Origin: Acidobacteriaceae bacterium
Lineage (GTDB): Bacteria > Acidobacteriota > Terriglobia > Bryobacterales > Bryobacteraceae
Reading direction: 5' to 3'
DNA: 8,869 nucleotides
NCBI GenBank assembly: GCA_019246575.1
Contig: JAFAQG010000939.1
Coordinates: 1 to 8,869, forward strand
Part shown: piece by piece, positions 1 to 7,090 of the stretch
Numbering within the stretch: position 1 is the stretch's first letter
How the letters are laid out: each line of letters starts with the position of its first letter
The notes under the pieces: generated by a model
The model's database searches: none
What the model saw: only the letters and a program-made list of their open reading frames with translations
Told to the model about the DNA's origin: nothing
Translations under genes and position numbers: made by a program

Positions 1-2841
1 AAATGGCGTACCAGTTTGAAAAGTATCAATGCTGTTTACCTGCCACCCTGCGAGGAGTAAGTTGAGCGGCCCGGGAGCACTCTTGAGGACCGATTTGTCT
101 CTGCCGAACGGCAACTCATAAGTCCAGCTCAAGACTACGTTGTGACGTAAGTCAAAACCGGAATTGGCGCGATTCAATCCCAGATTATACGGATTCTGAA
201 CAGTGTCGGATCCATTGCCGCTTGAATCGTCGATGCTGTGCGACCATGTCCAGGCAGCAAGGACGGACAATCCGGCCGACAGCCGGCGCTCGAAGCTGGT
301 TTGCAGCGAGTTATAGATTGAATTGCCCCAAGGTCCCACCGCGGTGCCATCCCCCAGATTCGGATAGGGCCGGCGGTTGACGACGGGACCCGGTCCAGGC
401 ATCGCCTGGTTGATGTTCTCTGTTACAAAGACATGTGTCCCTTTCGCTCCTACGTAAGCTACGGTAAGCACATTGTTAATTCCAAATTGCTGCTGTAGAT
501 TGAAATTCCATTCCGCCGCCGAGGTTGTTTTGAAATCGAAAGGATAATAAACCCACGCTGTTCCGTTTACTGGGAAAAGGCTGGGACGGCTGGCGGGAAA
601 TCCCGCAGAGATCGGAAGCGCACTCGTCCAATCCTGTGCATTATTCGTCCGCTGTACCGACCCGCTGTAGGGTGCATTCTTTGCGGGCGAAAGATTCGAG
701 GTCTGCATGGCGAAGGAATAAAAGATACCGCCGCCGGCCCGAATAACGGTCTTCGGGCTAATGTTATAGGCAAAACCAGCTCGTGGTCCAAAATTCGTGT
801 ACCGGCCTTCTGTGACGGTATCGCCTGTGTACGGAGGCGTGCCGACTGTAACCAGAGTCCCGCCATTCGTGGGCACGAAACCGGCCAATTGGTTGTGCCG
901 CTCCCTCCAAGGGCTTATGATATCGTCGCGCAGCCCATAAGTCAGAGTAAGCTTTGGCATAATGCGCCAGGAATCTTGCACGTAAAACGCCGGGACCCAG
1001 CGATGTAGGCTAAAGAACCGAGTAATATCGATCTGCGAACTAATTGGACGGCCAAGCAAAAAGTCGGCCAACCCATAACCGGTTCCCGAAGGGGATGCTG
1101 GATTGTTTGTGTAGACTCCAGTGAAACTCATCGTACCCACAGGCCAAGTCGGAGAGAAGAATGCGAACCTGCGGCTCATTATGTCCGCTCCGAATTTCAG
1201 TTCGTGAGCACCGTGGATCCAGCTTAGTGCCTGATCGTACTCGTAGTTCGTGTTGTATTTAAATAGCGTGCCGGAGCCATCGCCAAGCCCCACGGTGCCG
1301 GTAATGCTGATATTCGTTAGGCCGCCTGCAGCGCCTCCGCCGTTCGCGTTCGGTATACCGAGCGATTCTGCCAGCGTCTTCTGTGAGTACAGCTCATCGA
1401 TGATCGCCTCATACATGCGCGTGAACCCGATGCGCGCTTCATAGTAGACCTTCGGCGAGATGGAACGGCCATATCCGATCGCGCCCTGCCACGCGGGCAC
1501 AATGGTGTCGCCTGGCCTCGATGGCCCGCCGCCAACTGCGGGAGGCGGCAAGTATCCGGGCGTAACAGTATCCGGATTCTCATGACTCATTCGCAGGAAT
1601 AAAGTGGATGCCCCTGTGCGGTAGTCGCCGCGAACGTCGAACTGATCGATAACTGTTTGCTGCCCCGGGTTGTATAGATAATTGTTCACAGTCCCAGGTA
1701 AGTTCTGTTGCGGATACAGGGCCATCAATTTGGCGGAAGTGGGATCGATCAACGATGCCGGGATAACATTGCTTGCAAATCGGGTTCGCGGACTGGTGCG
1801 CGGGTCGTAAAGTACCGTCCTGGGTAGCAGCGAGAAGAAATCGCCGGTGTGAAATGCGGGAATCGGTACGGTGCTGGTGAATGTCTGGGCCTGATACACG
1901 CGCCTGCCTTCGTAGTCGGCAAAGAAGAACAGTTTGTCACGCCCATTAAAGAGCTTCGGAATAACCACGGGGCCCCCGAGTGCAAACCCGAACTGGTTTA
2001 ACCGGAAGGGAGGGATGGGATTAATCGGGGAATCGAAATAATTCTTCGCATCGAACGCGGAGTTGCGGAGGAATTCATACGCGACGCCGTGATACCGGTT
2101 CGTGCCTGATTTGAAATTGACGTTAATTACCCCTGCCCCACCGCCGTAAGCCGCGGGCGCGGAACTGGTCTGCACCTTGAACTCCTGAAGAGCATCGACG
2201 GGGGGAAAGAACATCAAAACACCAGCGTCGTTATCCACGCTCTGAATGCCGTCGAACAGATATACGACTCCTTCCGGCGGCGCGCCGTTGATGACAGCGC
2301 CATTGGTTCCGCGGCCACTCGTGTAGCCTTGGAGGATGGAATTCGACGAATTCCCCCGGTTGTTTACTCCCGGCGCAAGATCGACAAGCTGCGTGAAGTT
2401 GCGAGTATTCAGCGGAAGATCGACCACCTGTTTTTCGGTTCGGGTGTTGCCTAGTTCCGCCGACGCTGTTTCCAGCAAGGGTCCGGCCGCGCTTACGGTC
2501 ACCTGCTCGGTGACCATTCCGATTTCAAGCGTGAAATCGGCCTCGAGCCGCTGGTCGACGGAGAGCTGCACCGAGCGCGTTTCTTCTCGGAATCCCGTGT
2601 GCCTGACGGTCAACTGGTAGTTATCCGGCGGAAGCGAAAAAAAATCGTATTGCCCGGATTCGTTGGTGGCTGTCGAGCGCGCAACATTGGTCGTGAGGCT
2701 CCGAATCTCGACAGTAGCGTTCGGCACCGGAGCCTGCGAAGCATCTTTGACCAGCCCTGCGACGGATCCGAATTCGAACTGTGACCAGGCAGCACCGCAG
2801 AATACAACTGCGCAGAAAAGAACTGTGGAAACGTTACGCAA
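1..2841 (-). CDS. TonB-dependent receptor, Oar-like, with N-terminal carboxypeptidase-regulatory-like domain (3' end outside window)
   Basis: My translation of the minus strand is open for 947 codons from a TTG at 2841 to the window edge, so the C-terminus is missing. Residues 1-20 look like a signal peptide (hydrophobic VLFCAVVFCGAAWS, probable cleavage before QFEFG). Residues about 24-108 form a CarboxypepD_reg-like beta-sandwich (GSVAGLVKDASQAPVPNATV, later GQYDFFSLPPDNYQLTV). A plug domain follows at about 125-250 (LPLNTRNFTQLVDLAPGV, DGIQSVDN, EFKVQTSSAPAAYGGG, VNFKSGTNRYHG), then a long barrel with typical family stretches such as QFGFALGGPVV, KLFFFADYEGR and, near the edge, DLRHNVVLSWTYELPFGRD. 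Proteins of this family sit in the outer membrane and take up substrates with TonB energy; substrate unknown. Full-length relatives are usually about 1100-1200 residues, so perhaps 150-250 are missing. The TTG start is chosen because AGGAGG lies 9 bases upstream and the signal peptide begins there. An 8-T tract falls at codons 66-69. Family is confident; substrate is not inferable. Confidence 0.93.
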   Translation of the reverse strand, partial: MRNVSTVLFCAVVFCGAAWSQFEFGSVAGLVKDASQAPVPNATVEIRSLTTNVARSTATNESGQYDFFSLPPDNYQLTVRHTGFREETRSVQLSVDQRLEADFTLEIGMVTEQVTVSAAGPLLETASAELGNTRTEKQVVDLPLNTRNFTQLVDLAPGVNNRGNSSNSILQGYTSGRGTNGAVINGAPPEGVVYLFDGIQSVDNDAGVLMFFPPVDALQEFKVQTSSAPAAYGGGAGVINVNFKSGTNRYHGVAYEFLRNSAFDAKNYFDSPINPIPPFRLNQFGFALGGPVVIPKLFNGRDKLFFFADYEGRRVYQAQTFTSTVPIPAFHTGDFFSLLPRTVLYDPRTSPRTRFASNVIPASLIDPTSAKLMALYPQQNLPGTVNNYLYNPGQQTVIDQFDVRGDYRTGASTLFLRMSHENPDTVTPGYLPPPAVGGGPSRPGDTIVPAWQGAIGYGRSISPKVYYEARIGFTRMYEAIIDELYSQKTLAESLGIPNANGGGAAGGLTNISITGTVGLGDGSGTLFKYNTNYEYDQALSWIHGAHELKFGADIMSRRFAFFSPTWPVGTMSFTGVYTNNPASPSGTGYGLADFLLGRPISSQIDITRFFSLHRWVPAFYVQDSWRIMPKLTLTYGLRDDIISPWRERHNQLAGFVPTNGGTLVTVGTPPYTGDTVTEGRYTNFGPRAGFAYNISPKTVIRAGGGIFYSFAMQTSNLSPAKNAPYSGSVQRTNNAQDWTSALPISAGFPASRPSLFPVNGTAWVYYPFDFKTTSAAEWNFNLQQQFGINNVLTVAYVGAKGTHVFVTENINQAMPGPGPVVNRRPYPNLGDGTAVGPWGNSIYNSLQTSFERRLSAGLSVLAAWTWSHSIDDSSGNGSDTVQNPYNLGLNRANSGFDLRHNVVLSWTYELPFGRDKSVLKSAPGPLNLLLAGWQVNSIDTFQTGTPF
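2637..2644. repeat. 8-base A/T homopolymer inside the TonB receptor gene
   Basis: The plus strand has eight consecutive A (T8 on the coding strand), covering parts of codons 66-69 in the N-terminal regulatory-like domain. One base lost or gained would shift the frame only about 70 codons into the gene. In the sequence given the frame is intact. Whether the tract is variable in nature cannot be told from one sequence. Confidence 0.9.
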
Positions 2842-2938
2842 GGGACGTCTCCTCCTGAATGGGAAAATTACGCCGAGTCTATCATGACCGTCGCAGGCCG
2901 GGCTTCGTATGGCGTAAGATGTCCCTGCGAGTAATTAG
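2842..2938. promoter_or_regulatory. Divergent intergenic region between the TonB receptor and the DUF488-hydrolase operon
   Basis: These 97 bp separate two divergent transcription units and must hold at least part of both promoters. A TATCAT hexamer at 2880-2885 (plus strand) matches the sigma-70 -10 box at 5 of 6 positions, but no good TTGACA-like partner stands 16-18 bp upstream. A weaker TAAGAT is at 2915-2920. I saw no convincing operator palindrome. The plus-strand gene has only a weak ribosome-binding purine stretch (GCGAG) before its ATG. The region's role follows from gene layout; the exact promoter elements are unproven. Confidence 0.4.
2851..2856 (-). promoter_or_regulatory. Shine-Dalgarno site of the TonB receptor gene
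   Basis: On the minus strand this reads AGGAGG, a perfect anti-Shine-Dalgarno match, with 9 bases between it and the TTG at 2841-2839. It decides the start codon of the receptor gene: no ATG or GTG in the same frame is as well placed, and the TTG opens directly into the signal peptide. Confidence 0.85.
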
Positions 2939-3313
2939 ATGGTGAAACTGAAGCGTGCATATGAAGAACCCGAACCGTCTGACGGCGCGCGCTATCTAGT
3001 CGATCGGCTCTGGCCGCGCGGTGTTTCGAAAACCGATCTGAAGCTCCAAGCCTGGCTGAAGGACGTCGCACCGAGTGACGCTCTGCGCAAATGGTTTCAT
3101 CACGATCCGGATAACTGGAATGAGTTTCGGGAACGTTACTTCGGCGAGCTCGACGCAAATCCCGATGCCTGGAAGCCTCTCACTGAGGCCGCGCGACACG
3201 GTATTGTCACGCTTGTCTACAGCGCTCAGGATGTAGAGCACAACAATGCTGCCGCGCTCGCTGAGTATTTAGCAAGAAAGATCAGTCGATCGCACGTGAA
3301 AGGCAGGGCATGA
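2939..3313 (+). CDS. DUF488 family protein (YeaO-like)
   Basis: This 124-residue cytoplasmic protein has the hallmarks of the DUF488/YeaO family: an N-terminal VKLKRAYEEPEPSDGARY, then LVDRLWPRGVSK with the invariant WPRG at residues 25-28, the WLKDVAPSDALRKWF segment at 39-53, FRERYFGEL at 63-71, and the C-terminal LVYSAQDVEHNNAAALAEYL at 92-111 containing the EHNNA signature. Length is normal for the family (about 115-125). No signal peptide or membrane segment is seen. The molecular function of this family is not established, so none is assigned. The ATG at 2939 aligns with the usual family N-terminus; its ribosome binding site is weak. The stop codon overlaps the next start as ATGA at 3310-3313, so the hydrolase gene is probably translationally coupled to this one in a two-gene operon. 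Confidence 0.93.
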   Translation: MVKLKRAYEEPEPSDGARYLVDRLWPRGVSKTDLKLQAWLKDVAPSDALRKWFHHDPDNWNEFRERYFGELDANPDAWKPLTEAARHGIVTLVYSAQDVEHNNAAALAEYLARKISRSHVKGRA

Positions 3314-5331
3314 CGCGGTCCTCCATTGGTGTTATCGCCGCCTTATTCCTCGGTATCGGCGCTAGTTGCCCGCTGGACGCCCGTGTCGTTCGAGTAGAAA
3401 TCGCGTCGCGCAACGATGTCCTGAACGGGAGAAAATTCGGCGTGGCCGGTTCGTATGAGCGCATTACCGGGCGCGTGTACTTCACTGTCTCCGTCGCGAA
3501 CCCGCATAACAGCCGTATCGTCGACCTGGCGAATGCGACTAATCGGAAGGGCGACGAAGTCGAGTTCTCGTCGGATTTCATCGCGGTGCGCCCGCGCGGT
3601 CGAAGCAAAGCTAATGGTTCGATGCTGCTCGATATACCGAATCGCGGCCGTTCACGCATTATTGCCCTCGTCGAAGGCGGCGATTGGGACCTGTCAAACG
3701 ATGCGGGAGACGCCTGGCTCCTTCGCAACGGTTACATAATCGCAACTATCGGATGGCAGTGGGATGCAACAGGAGCTGGCGCGTTGCGGTTGTATGCGCC
3801 CATAGCGCGCGAACATGGCAAATCCATCACCGGGCTGTTGCGAGGCGACCTGATGCTCTCACATTCGGCCCAGGAGATTCCCCTTGGACACCTCATTACC
3901 GGCAATATCGGCGGATCCGAATACCCCGTAAGTGCGCCTGAGGATGCGCGTAATGCGCTCACCGTGCGCGACTCGCGAAACGCGCCGCGACAAACGATTC
4001 CTCGCGCCGAATGGCAGTTTGCCCATATGGTTGGGGGCAAGCTTACAGCAAGCAACCGGCACATGCACCTGAACTCAGGTTTTCAGCCGGGCAGGATCTA
4101 CGAATACGTTTACGTCGTTTCCGACCCTGCTGTTGCCGGTCTCGCCTTCGCTGCTGTTCGCGATTTTGCGTCCTATGTGAAGCGGGCGCCGGATGCGATT
4201 GCTCCGGCGGCGCGCGTGTATGCAGAAGGGATTTCGCAGGACGGACGCTTTCTGCGCGACTTCATCTATCAAGGCTTTAATGCCGATGAGCAAGGACGCA
4301 TGGCGCTCGATGGCGTTCTCGCGCATGTCGCTGGTGCAGGTCGCGGAAGCTTCAATTACCGCTTCGCACAAGCGTCGCGCGACGCCCAACCGACCTCATC
4401 CGTCTTCTTTCCGACCGACGTCTTCCCGTTCACAGACGAACCCGAAACCGATCCTCTAACCGGCGACACCGCAGGATTGCTGGATCGCACCGCTGCCGGT
4501 CATGTTGTCCCAAAAATGTTCCTTTCCAACACCTCCTACGAGTACTGGGGACGCGCGGCATCGCTCATTCACACAAATCCCATTGCGACGCGCGATGTCT
4601 GGGTCTCGCCCACTGTCCGCATTTACCACTTCACTGGGCTGCAGCATTTTTCGGGTCCGTTCCCACCGGCCAAAGGCACGGGCGATCTAGCCGGGCAGGC
4701 GCCCGAATCACCGCTTCCAATCAATTACTTCTGGCGCGCCATGATCGCGAATATGGACGCATGGGTTCGCAACAACACGGCTCCGCCCAAGAGCAGCTAT
4801 CCCCGTATCACTGATTCCACGCTCGTTTCTATCGCCCAATATGCTTTCCCTGCCATCCCGAATGTTCATCGGCCGCACGAAGCAAACGAAGCCTGGCACC
4901 TCGAATTCGGCCCGAGATGGCGGAACGGAATTCTGAGCATTCAGCCGCCGACGGTTAGCCAAGCGTTTCCCGTTCTGGTGCCGCAGGTCGATTCGGATGG
5001 AAACGAGCGCGACGGCATTCGCCTTCCTGAAATCGCGGTCCCGCTCGCGACGTATACGGGCTGGAATCTGCGCGATCCATCCATCGGCGCTCCGGATCAA
5101 CGCGTGGCATTCGAGGGCTCCTATCTTCCGTTCCCGAACACTGCGGCCGATCGCCAGAAGTCAGGCGATCCGCGCCGATCCATCGCGGAGCGATATGCCA
5201 GCCGAGATGACTATCTCGCGCGCTACAAGCGTGCAATCGACGACCTGATTCAACAGCGCTGGATTCTCGAAGAGGATCGCGCAGCGTTAGTGGATGGCGG
5301 CAAACGGGAATGGGACTCGTTGATGAAGTGA
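3310..5331 (+). CDS. Secreted alpha/beta hydrolase domain protein (Abhydrolase_10 type)
   Basis: This 673-residue protein starts with an export signal (residues 1-24, hydrophobic IGVIAALFLGIGAS, probable cleavage after PLDA). A Cys at 20 follows GAS, but -3 is Gly, so lipoprotein status is doubtful. Recognisable segments are GRKFGVAGSYERITGRVYF near 38-56, DWDLSNDAGDAWLLRNGY near 125, and the nucleophile elbow GISQDG at 307-312 followed by RFLRDFIYQGFN. That Gly-x-Ser-Gln-x-Gly form is the one I associate with this family, so Ser309 is the likely nucleophile. VAGAGRGSFNYRFAQ follows. His446 in TGLQHFSG is a candidate catalytic His; the acid is not assigned. The C-terminal ERYASRDDYLARYKRAI tail also looks family-typical. 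An esterase or related acyl hydrolase in the periplasm is likely; the substrate is unknown. The start overlaps the DUF488 stop, with only a weak purine-rich site (AAGGCAGG) upstream. The 3' end lies 13 bp from the convergent TPR gene. Confidence 0.9.
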   Translation: MTRSSIGVIAALFLGIGASCPLDARVVRVEIASRNDVLNGRKFGVAGSYERITGRVYFTVSVANPHNSRIVDLANATNRKGDEVEFSSDFIAVRPRGRSKANGSMLLDIPNRGRSRIIALVEGGDWDLSNDAGDAWLLRNGYIIATIGWQWDATGAGALRLYAPIAREHGKSITGLLRGDLMLSHSAQEIPLGHLITGNIGGSEYPVSAPEDARNALTVRDSRNAPRQTIPRAEWQFAHMVGGKLTASNRHMHLNSGFQPGRIYEYVYVVSDPAVAGLAFAAVRDFASYVKRAPDAIAPAARVYAEGISQDGRFLRDFIYQGFNADEQGRMALDGVLAHVAGAGRGSFNYRFAQASRDAQPTSSVFFPTDVFPFTDEPETDPLTGDTAGLLDRTAAGHVVPKMFLSNTSYEYWGRAASLIHTNPIATRDVWVSPTVRIYHFTGLQHFSGPFPPAKGTGDLAGQAPESPLPINYFWRAMIANMDAWVRNNTAPPKSSYPRITDSTLVSIAQYAFPAIPNVHRPHEANEAWHLEFGPRWRNGILSIQPPTVSQAFPVLVPQVDSDGNERDGIRLPEIAVPLATYTGWNLRDPSIGAPDQRVAFEGSYLPFPNTAADRQKSGDPRRSIAERYASRDDYLARYKRAIDDLIQQRWILEEDRAALVDGGKREWDSLMK

Positions 5332-5344
5332 TCTCCGGTACGCG

Positions 5345-6982
5345 TTAAAACCGCGATCCCCGGATCCAGGTGTCCGACCTAGCCCAGCTCGCCTCAAAAT
5401 CTCTCTCTACATCCTGCTTCGGTTTGTGCTGACCTTCGAGCGCTGCTCTCAGCCCGTACAATGACCAGCCATTATGCGGATGTTTTTTCAATTCTTCGCG
5501 GTAAACACGCTCCGCACCTGCGTAATCTCTCGATTTAAGCAGTGCCGCGCCAAGCCAGTGCCGAGCCGAAAACGGCAAGGGCTCCGGCTCGTCCCACATC
5601 ATCGCGTCCTCGAACGCCGCACCCCGCCGAAACGAGGCAATCGCCTTCTCCAGATCACCATCAGCGCGCTCGATTTCTCCCTCGAGAATCGCACCGAGCA
5701 CACCGAGTACTTCTTTTGCAGAGTTGAATCGAAACATTCCTTTTGATTTGTCAGCCTTCTCCAACAGGCCATTTAAATAGGCTCGGGCGACGTCTTTCTC
5801 GCCTTCGCGCAGACGAGCATACCCTTGGCCAAACTCCCATACTGCCGCTCCGTTCGGGTCATCGGGACGCTTTGTCATCTCCAAAACGTCGTCGAAGCGG
5901 CCGAAGCGCACGAACGTTAAGATCGGGTAGATACCGTCGCCGACAAGTTTGTCGTAATCTCTCGCGGCCTGCATCGCAATTGCACCTTGTCCGTCCATAC
6001 ACGCGGAAAACAGTAGAGTGTGGAGATCGTGAGAAGGGTAGATCGCGAAGCCCTCTCCCACTTCCGCCTTCTGATCGGAGTGCCAAGCTTGAAGGTTCGC
6101 GCGCACGGAGTCTCCCCAGCGGCCCAACTGGTTCCAAGTATGCGAGGGCATGTGGTTCAGATGGCTGGCGCCGGGAACCGCATCTCCGATACTGTCCGCG
6201 CATGGCTCGGCGCGCCAGGGCTCGGTTGTTGCCTCCGTGAGGTGAATGTAGAGATGACAGGCCCCCACATGCTTACTGTCGATGGCGAGCACGCCTTCGA
6301 ACACGCGAGCGATTCGCTGGACCGTAGGATTGTGGATGTCGCGTGCGCCGCGGCGTGGCTCCAGTAAAAAAAGCGCTTCTCCGTATAGCGTGCCAACCTC
6401 GCTATCCTTCGGAAATTGCTCATACACCTTCCGCATTGACTCCGTATACGCGACATCCTGATCGCGCTGTTTGGTCGGATCGAAGTTTTCGACATAGCGC
6501 ACACACATCGCGTCGATCAGCCCACGCTCAACCGCATTGGCGTGACCAGGAGCGAGCTGGCGCGCTTTTTGAATTGCCGCAAACGCGTGAGGCGCTTCCT
6601 TCGGCTGCATCCGCCCGTTCAGAAACGAGCCCCACGCCCACGCTTCGCCCCAGTAGCACATCGCGCAGTTTGGATCGCGCTTTTCCGCTTCGCGAAACGA
6701 CCGCACGGCATCCCACTTATCAAACGCGTACATTAACTGGATGCCCTGGTCGAAATACGCTTGCGCCTCGAGATTCGAAGTTGAGATCGGCCGCGTAAAC
6801 TGGCCCAGCGCTTTCGGGTACAGTTTCATCGGCTCGTGAAAAGGCTGTGGGAGGGAGGAGTCGGTCGCGTGATCGTGCTGCGCAAATCCGGAGTATGGGA
6901 TGCACAGTGCCACGGCGAGCCCGAGAAAGATTCTGATTGTCCCATCAAAGCGGGTTCGCGTCATTTCTTCATGTTGATTCAT
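5345..6982 (-). CDS. Secreted TPR-repeat protein of unknown function with conserved His motifs
   Basis: This is a 545-residue protein if it starts at the ATG at 6982 (MNQHEEM); an in-frame ATG at 6964 (MTRTRF) gives 539 residues and a tidier signal peptide. Neither has a clear ribosome binding site. A longer frame back to 7090 is rejected because it translates the antisense of a tRNA gene. The signal peptide (IFLGLAVALCIPYSGFA, cleavage before QHDH) implies export. Residues 75-145 hold an N-terminal TPR-like unit (YFDQGIQLMYAFDKWDAVRS) with CAMCYWGEAWAWG, a CxxC at 106-109. The middle carries ACHLYIHLTE (243-247 region), HLNHMPSHTWNQLGRW (274-289) and YPSHDLH (315-321), motifs I recall from a widespread, uncharacterised bacterial TPR family and TTC38-like proteins. 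Later helices (about 470-516) form more TPR repeats. The clustered His and Cys could bind a metal or another cofactor, but this is only inference. No enzyme activity can be assigned. Confidence 0.88.
   Translation of the reverse strand: MNQHEEMTRTRFDGTIRIFLGLAVALCIPYSGFAQHDHATDSSLPQPFHEPMKLYPKALGQFTRPISTSNLEAQAYFDQGIQLMYAFDKWDAVRSFREAEKRDPNCAMCYWGEAWAWGSFLNGRMQPKEAPHAFAAIQKARQLAPGHANAVERGLIDAMCVRYVENFDPTKQRDQDVAYTESMRKVYEQFPKDSEVGTLYGEALFLLEPRRGARDIHNPTVQRIARVFEGVLAIDSKHVGACHLYIHLTEATTEPWRAEPCADSIGDAVPGASHLNHMPSHTWNQLGRWGDSVRANLQAWHSDQKAEVGEGFAIYPSHDLHTLLFSACMDGQGAIAMQAARDYDKLVGDGIYPILTFVRFGRFDDVLEMTKRPDDPNGAAVWEFGQGYARLREGEKDVARAYLNGLLEKADKSKGMFRFNSAKEVLGVLGAILEGEIERADGDLEKAIASFRRGAAFEDAMMWDEPEPLPFSARHWLGAALLKSRDYAGAERVYREELKKHPHNGWSLYGLRAALEGQHKPKQDVERDFEASWARSDTWIRGSRF
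5435..5451. repeat. 17-bp direct repeat, copy in the TPR gene
   Basis: TTCGAGCGCTGCTCTCA here recurs exactly at 7173-7189. On the minus strand it encodes (L)RAALE near the C-terminus of the TPR protein, in the same reading phase as the other copy. Confidence 0.8.
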
Positions 6983-7005
6983 CTTGTTAAACTGAAAACG
7001 CCGAT

Positions 7006-7090
7006 TTGGCTCTGCTCCCCGATCGTCTAACGGTAGGACAGCGGCCTTTGGAGCCGTTAATCGTGGTTCGAATCCATGTCGGGGAGCCAA
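7006..7090 (+). other. Leader-trailer complementarity around tRNA-Gln
   Basis: TTGGCTC at 7006-7012, just upstream of the mature tRNA 5' end, is the exact reverse complement of GAGCCAA at 7084-7090, which covers the last two acceptor bases, the discriminator, the CCA and one trailer base. If the acceptor stem stays intact, TTGGC (7006-7010) can still pair with GCCAA (7086-7090), with a 5-nt bulge on the 5' side. In the precursor this would extend the acceptor stem and hide the CCA end. The pairing is seen in the sequence; any effect on processing is inferred. Confidence 0.55.
7016..7089 (+). tRNA. trnQ: tRNA-Gln (anticodon UUG) with encoded CCA
   Basis: I can fold a complete cloverleaf. The acceptor stem TCCCCGA (7016-7022) pairs with TCGGGGA (7079-7085). 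It is followed by discriminator G at 7086 and an encoded CCA at 7087-7089. The D-stem GTCT/GGAC closes the loop AACGGTA. The anticodon stem GCGGC/GCCGT holds the loop CTTTGGA with anticodon TTG at 7048-7050, reading CAA (and CAG by wobble). The T-arm CGTGG-TTCGAAT-CCATG is canonical. The weak U1-A72 pair and G73 fit glutaminyl-tRNA identity. The gene is on the plus strand while both neighbours are on the minus strand, with 33 bp to the TPR start and 62 bp to the kinase stop. Its promoter must lie in or close to the 5' end of the TPR gene; no strong -35/-10 pair was found there. Confidence 0.97.

Noticed and set aside
2338..2354. Perfect inverted repeat GGAATTC-GAC-GAATTCC
   Set aside because: It sits inside the receptor coding sequence (Asn-Ser-Ser-Asn-Ser) and is explained by repeated Asn/Ser codons. 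It is not placed for an operator or terminator.
3282..3728. 148-codon minus-strand open frame
   Set aside because: It covers the start of the hydrolase gene and the DUF488 end in antisense. Composition is Arg/Ser-rich without motifs.
5341..5355. CGCG-TTAAAAC-CGCG hairpin at the convergent junction, considered as a bidirectional terminator
   Set aside because: The stem is only 4 bp, there is no flanking U-tract, and it overlaps the TPR stop codon.
5743..6240. 165-codon plus-strand open frame
   Set aside because: It is antisense to the TPR gene, which has clear family motifs over the same span. The translation is Arg/Ser/Pro-rich and has no recognisable domain, as expected for a shadow frame.
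6366..6372. 7-base A/T run inside the TPR gene, considered as a second slippage site
   Set aside because: It encodes an ordinary Leu-Phe-Leu-Leu stretch, is shorter than the receptor tract, and lies well inside the gene with the frame intact.
6974..7015. Candidate tRNA promoter (TTGTTA at 6984-6989, TAAACT at 6987-6992)
   Set aside because: No -35/-10 pair with correct spacing and good match could be assembled, so no box is claimed.
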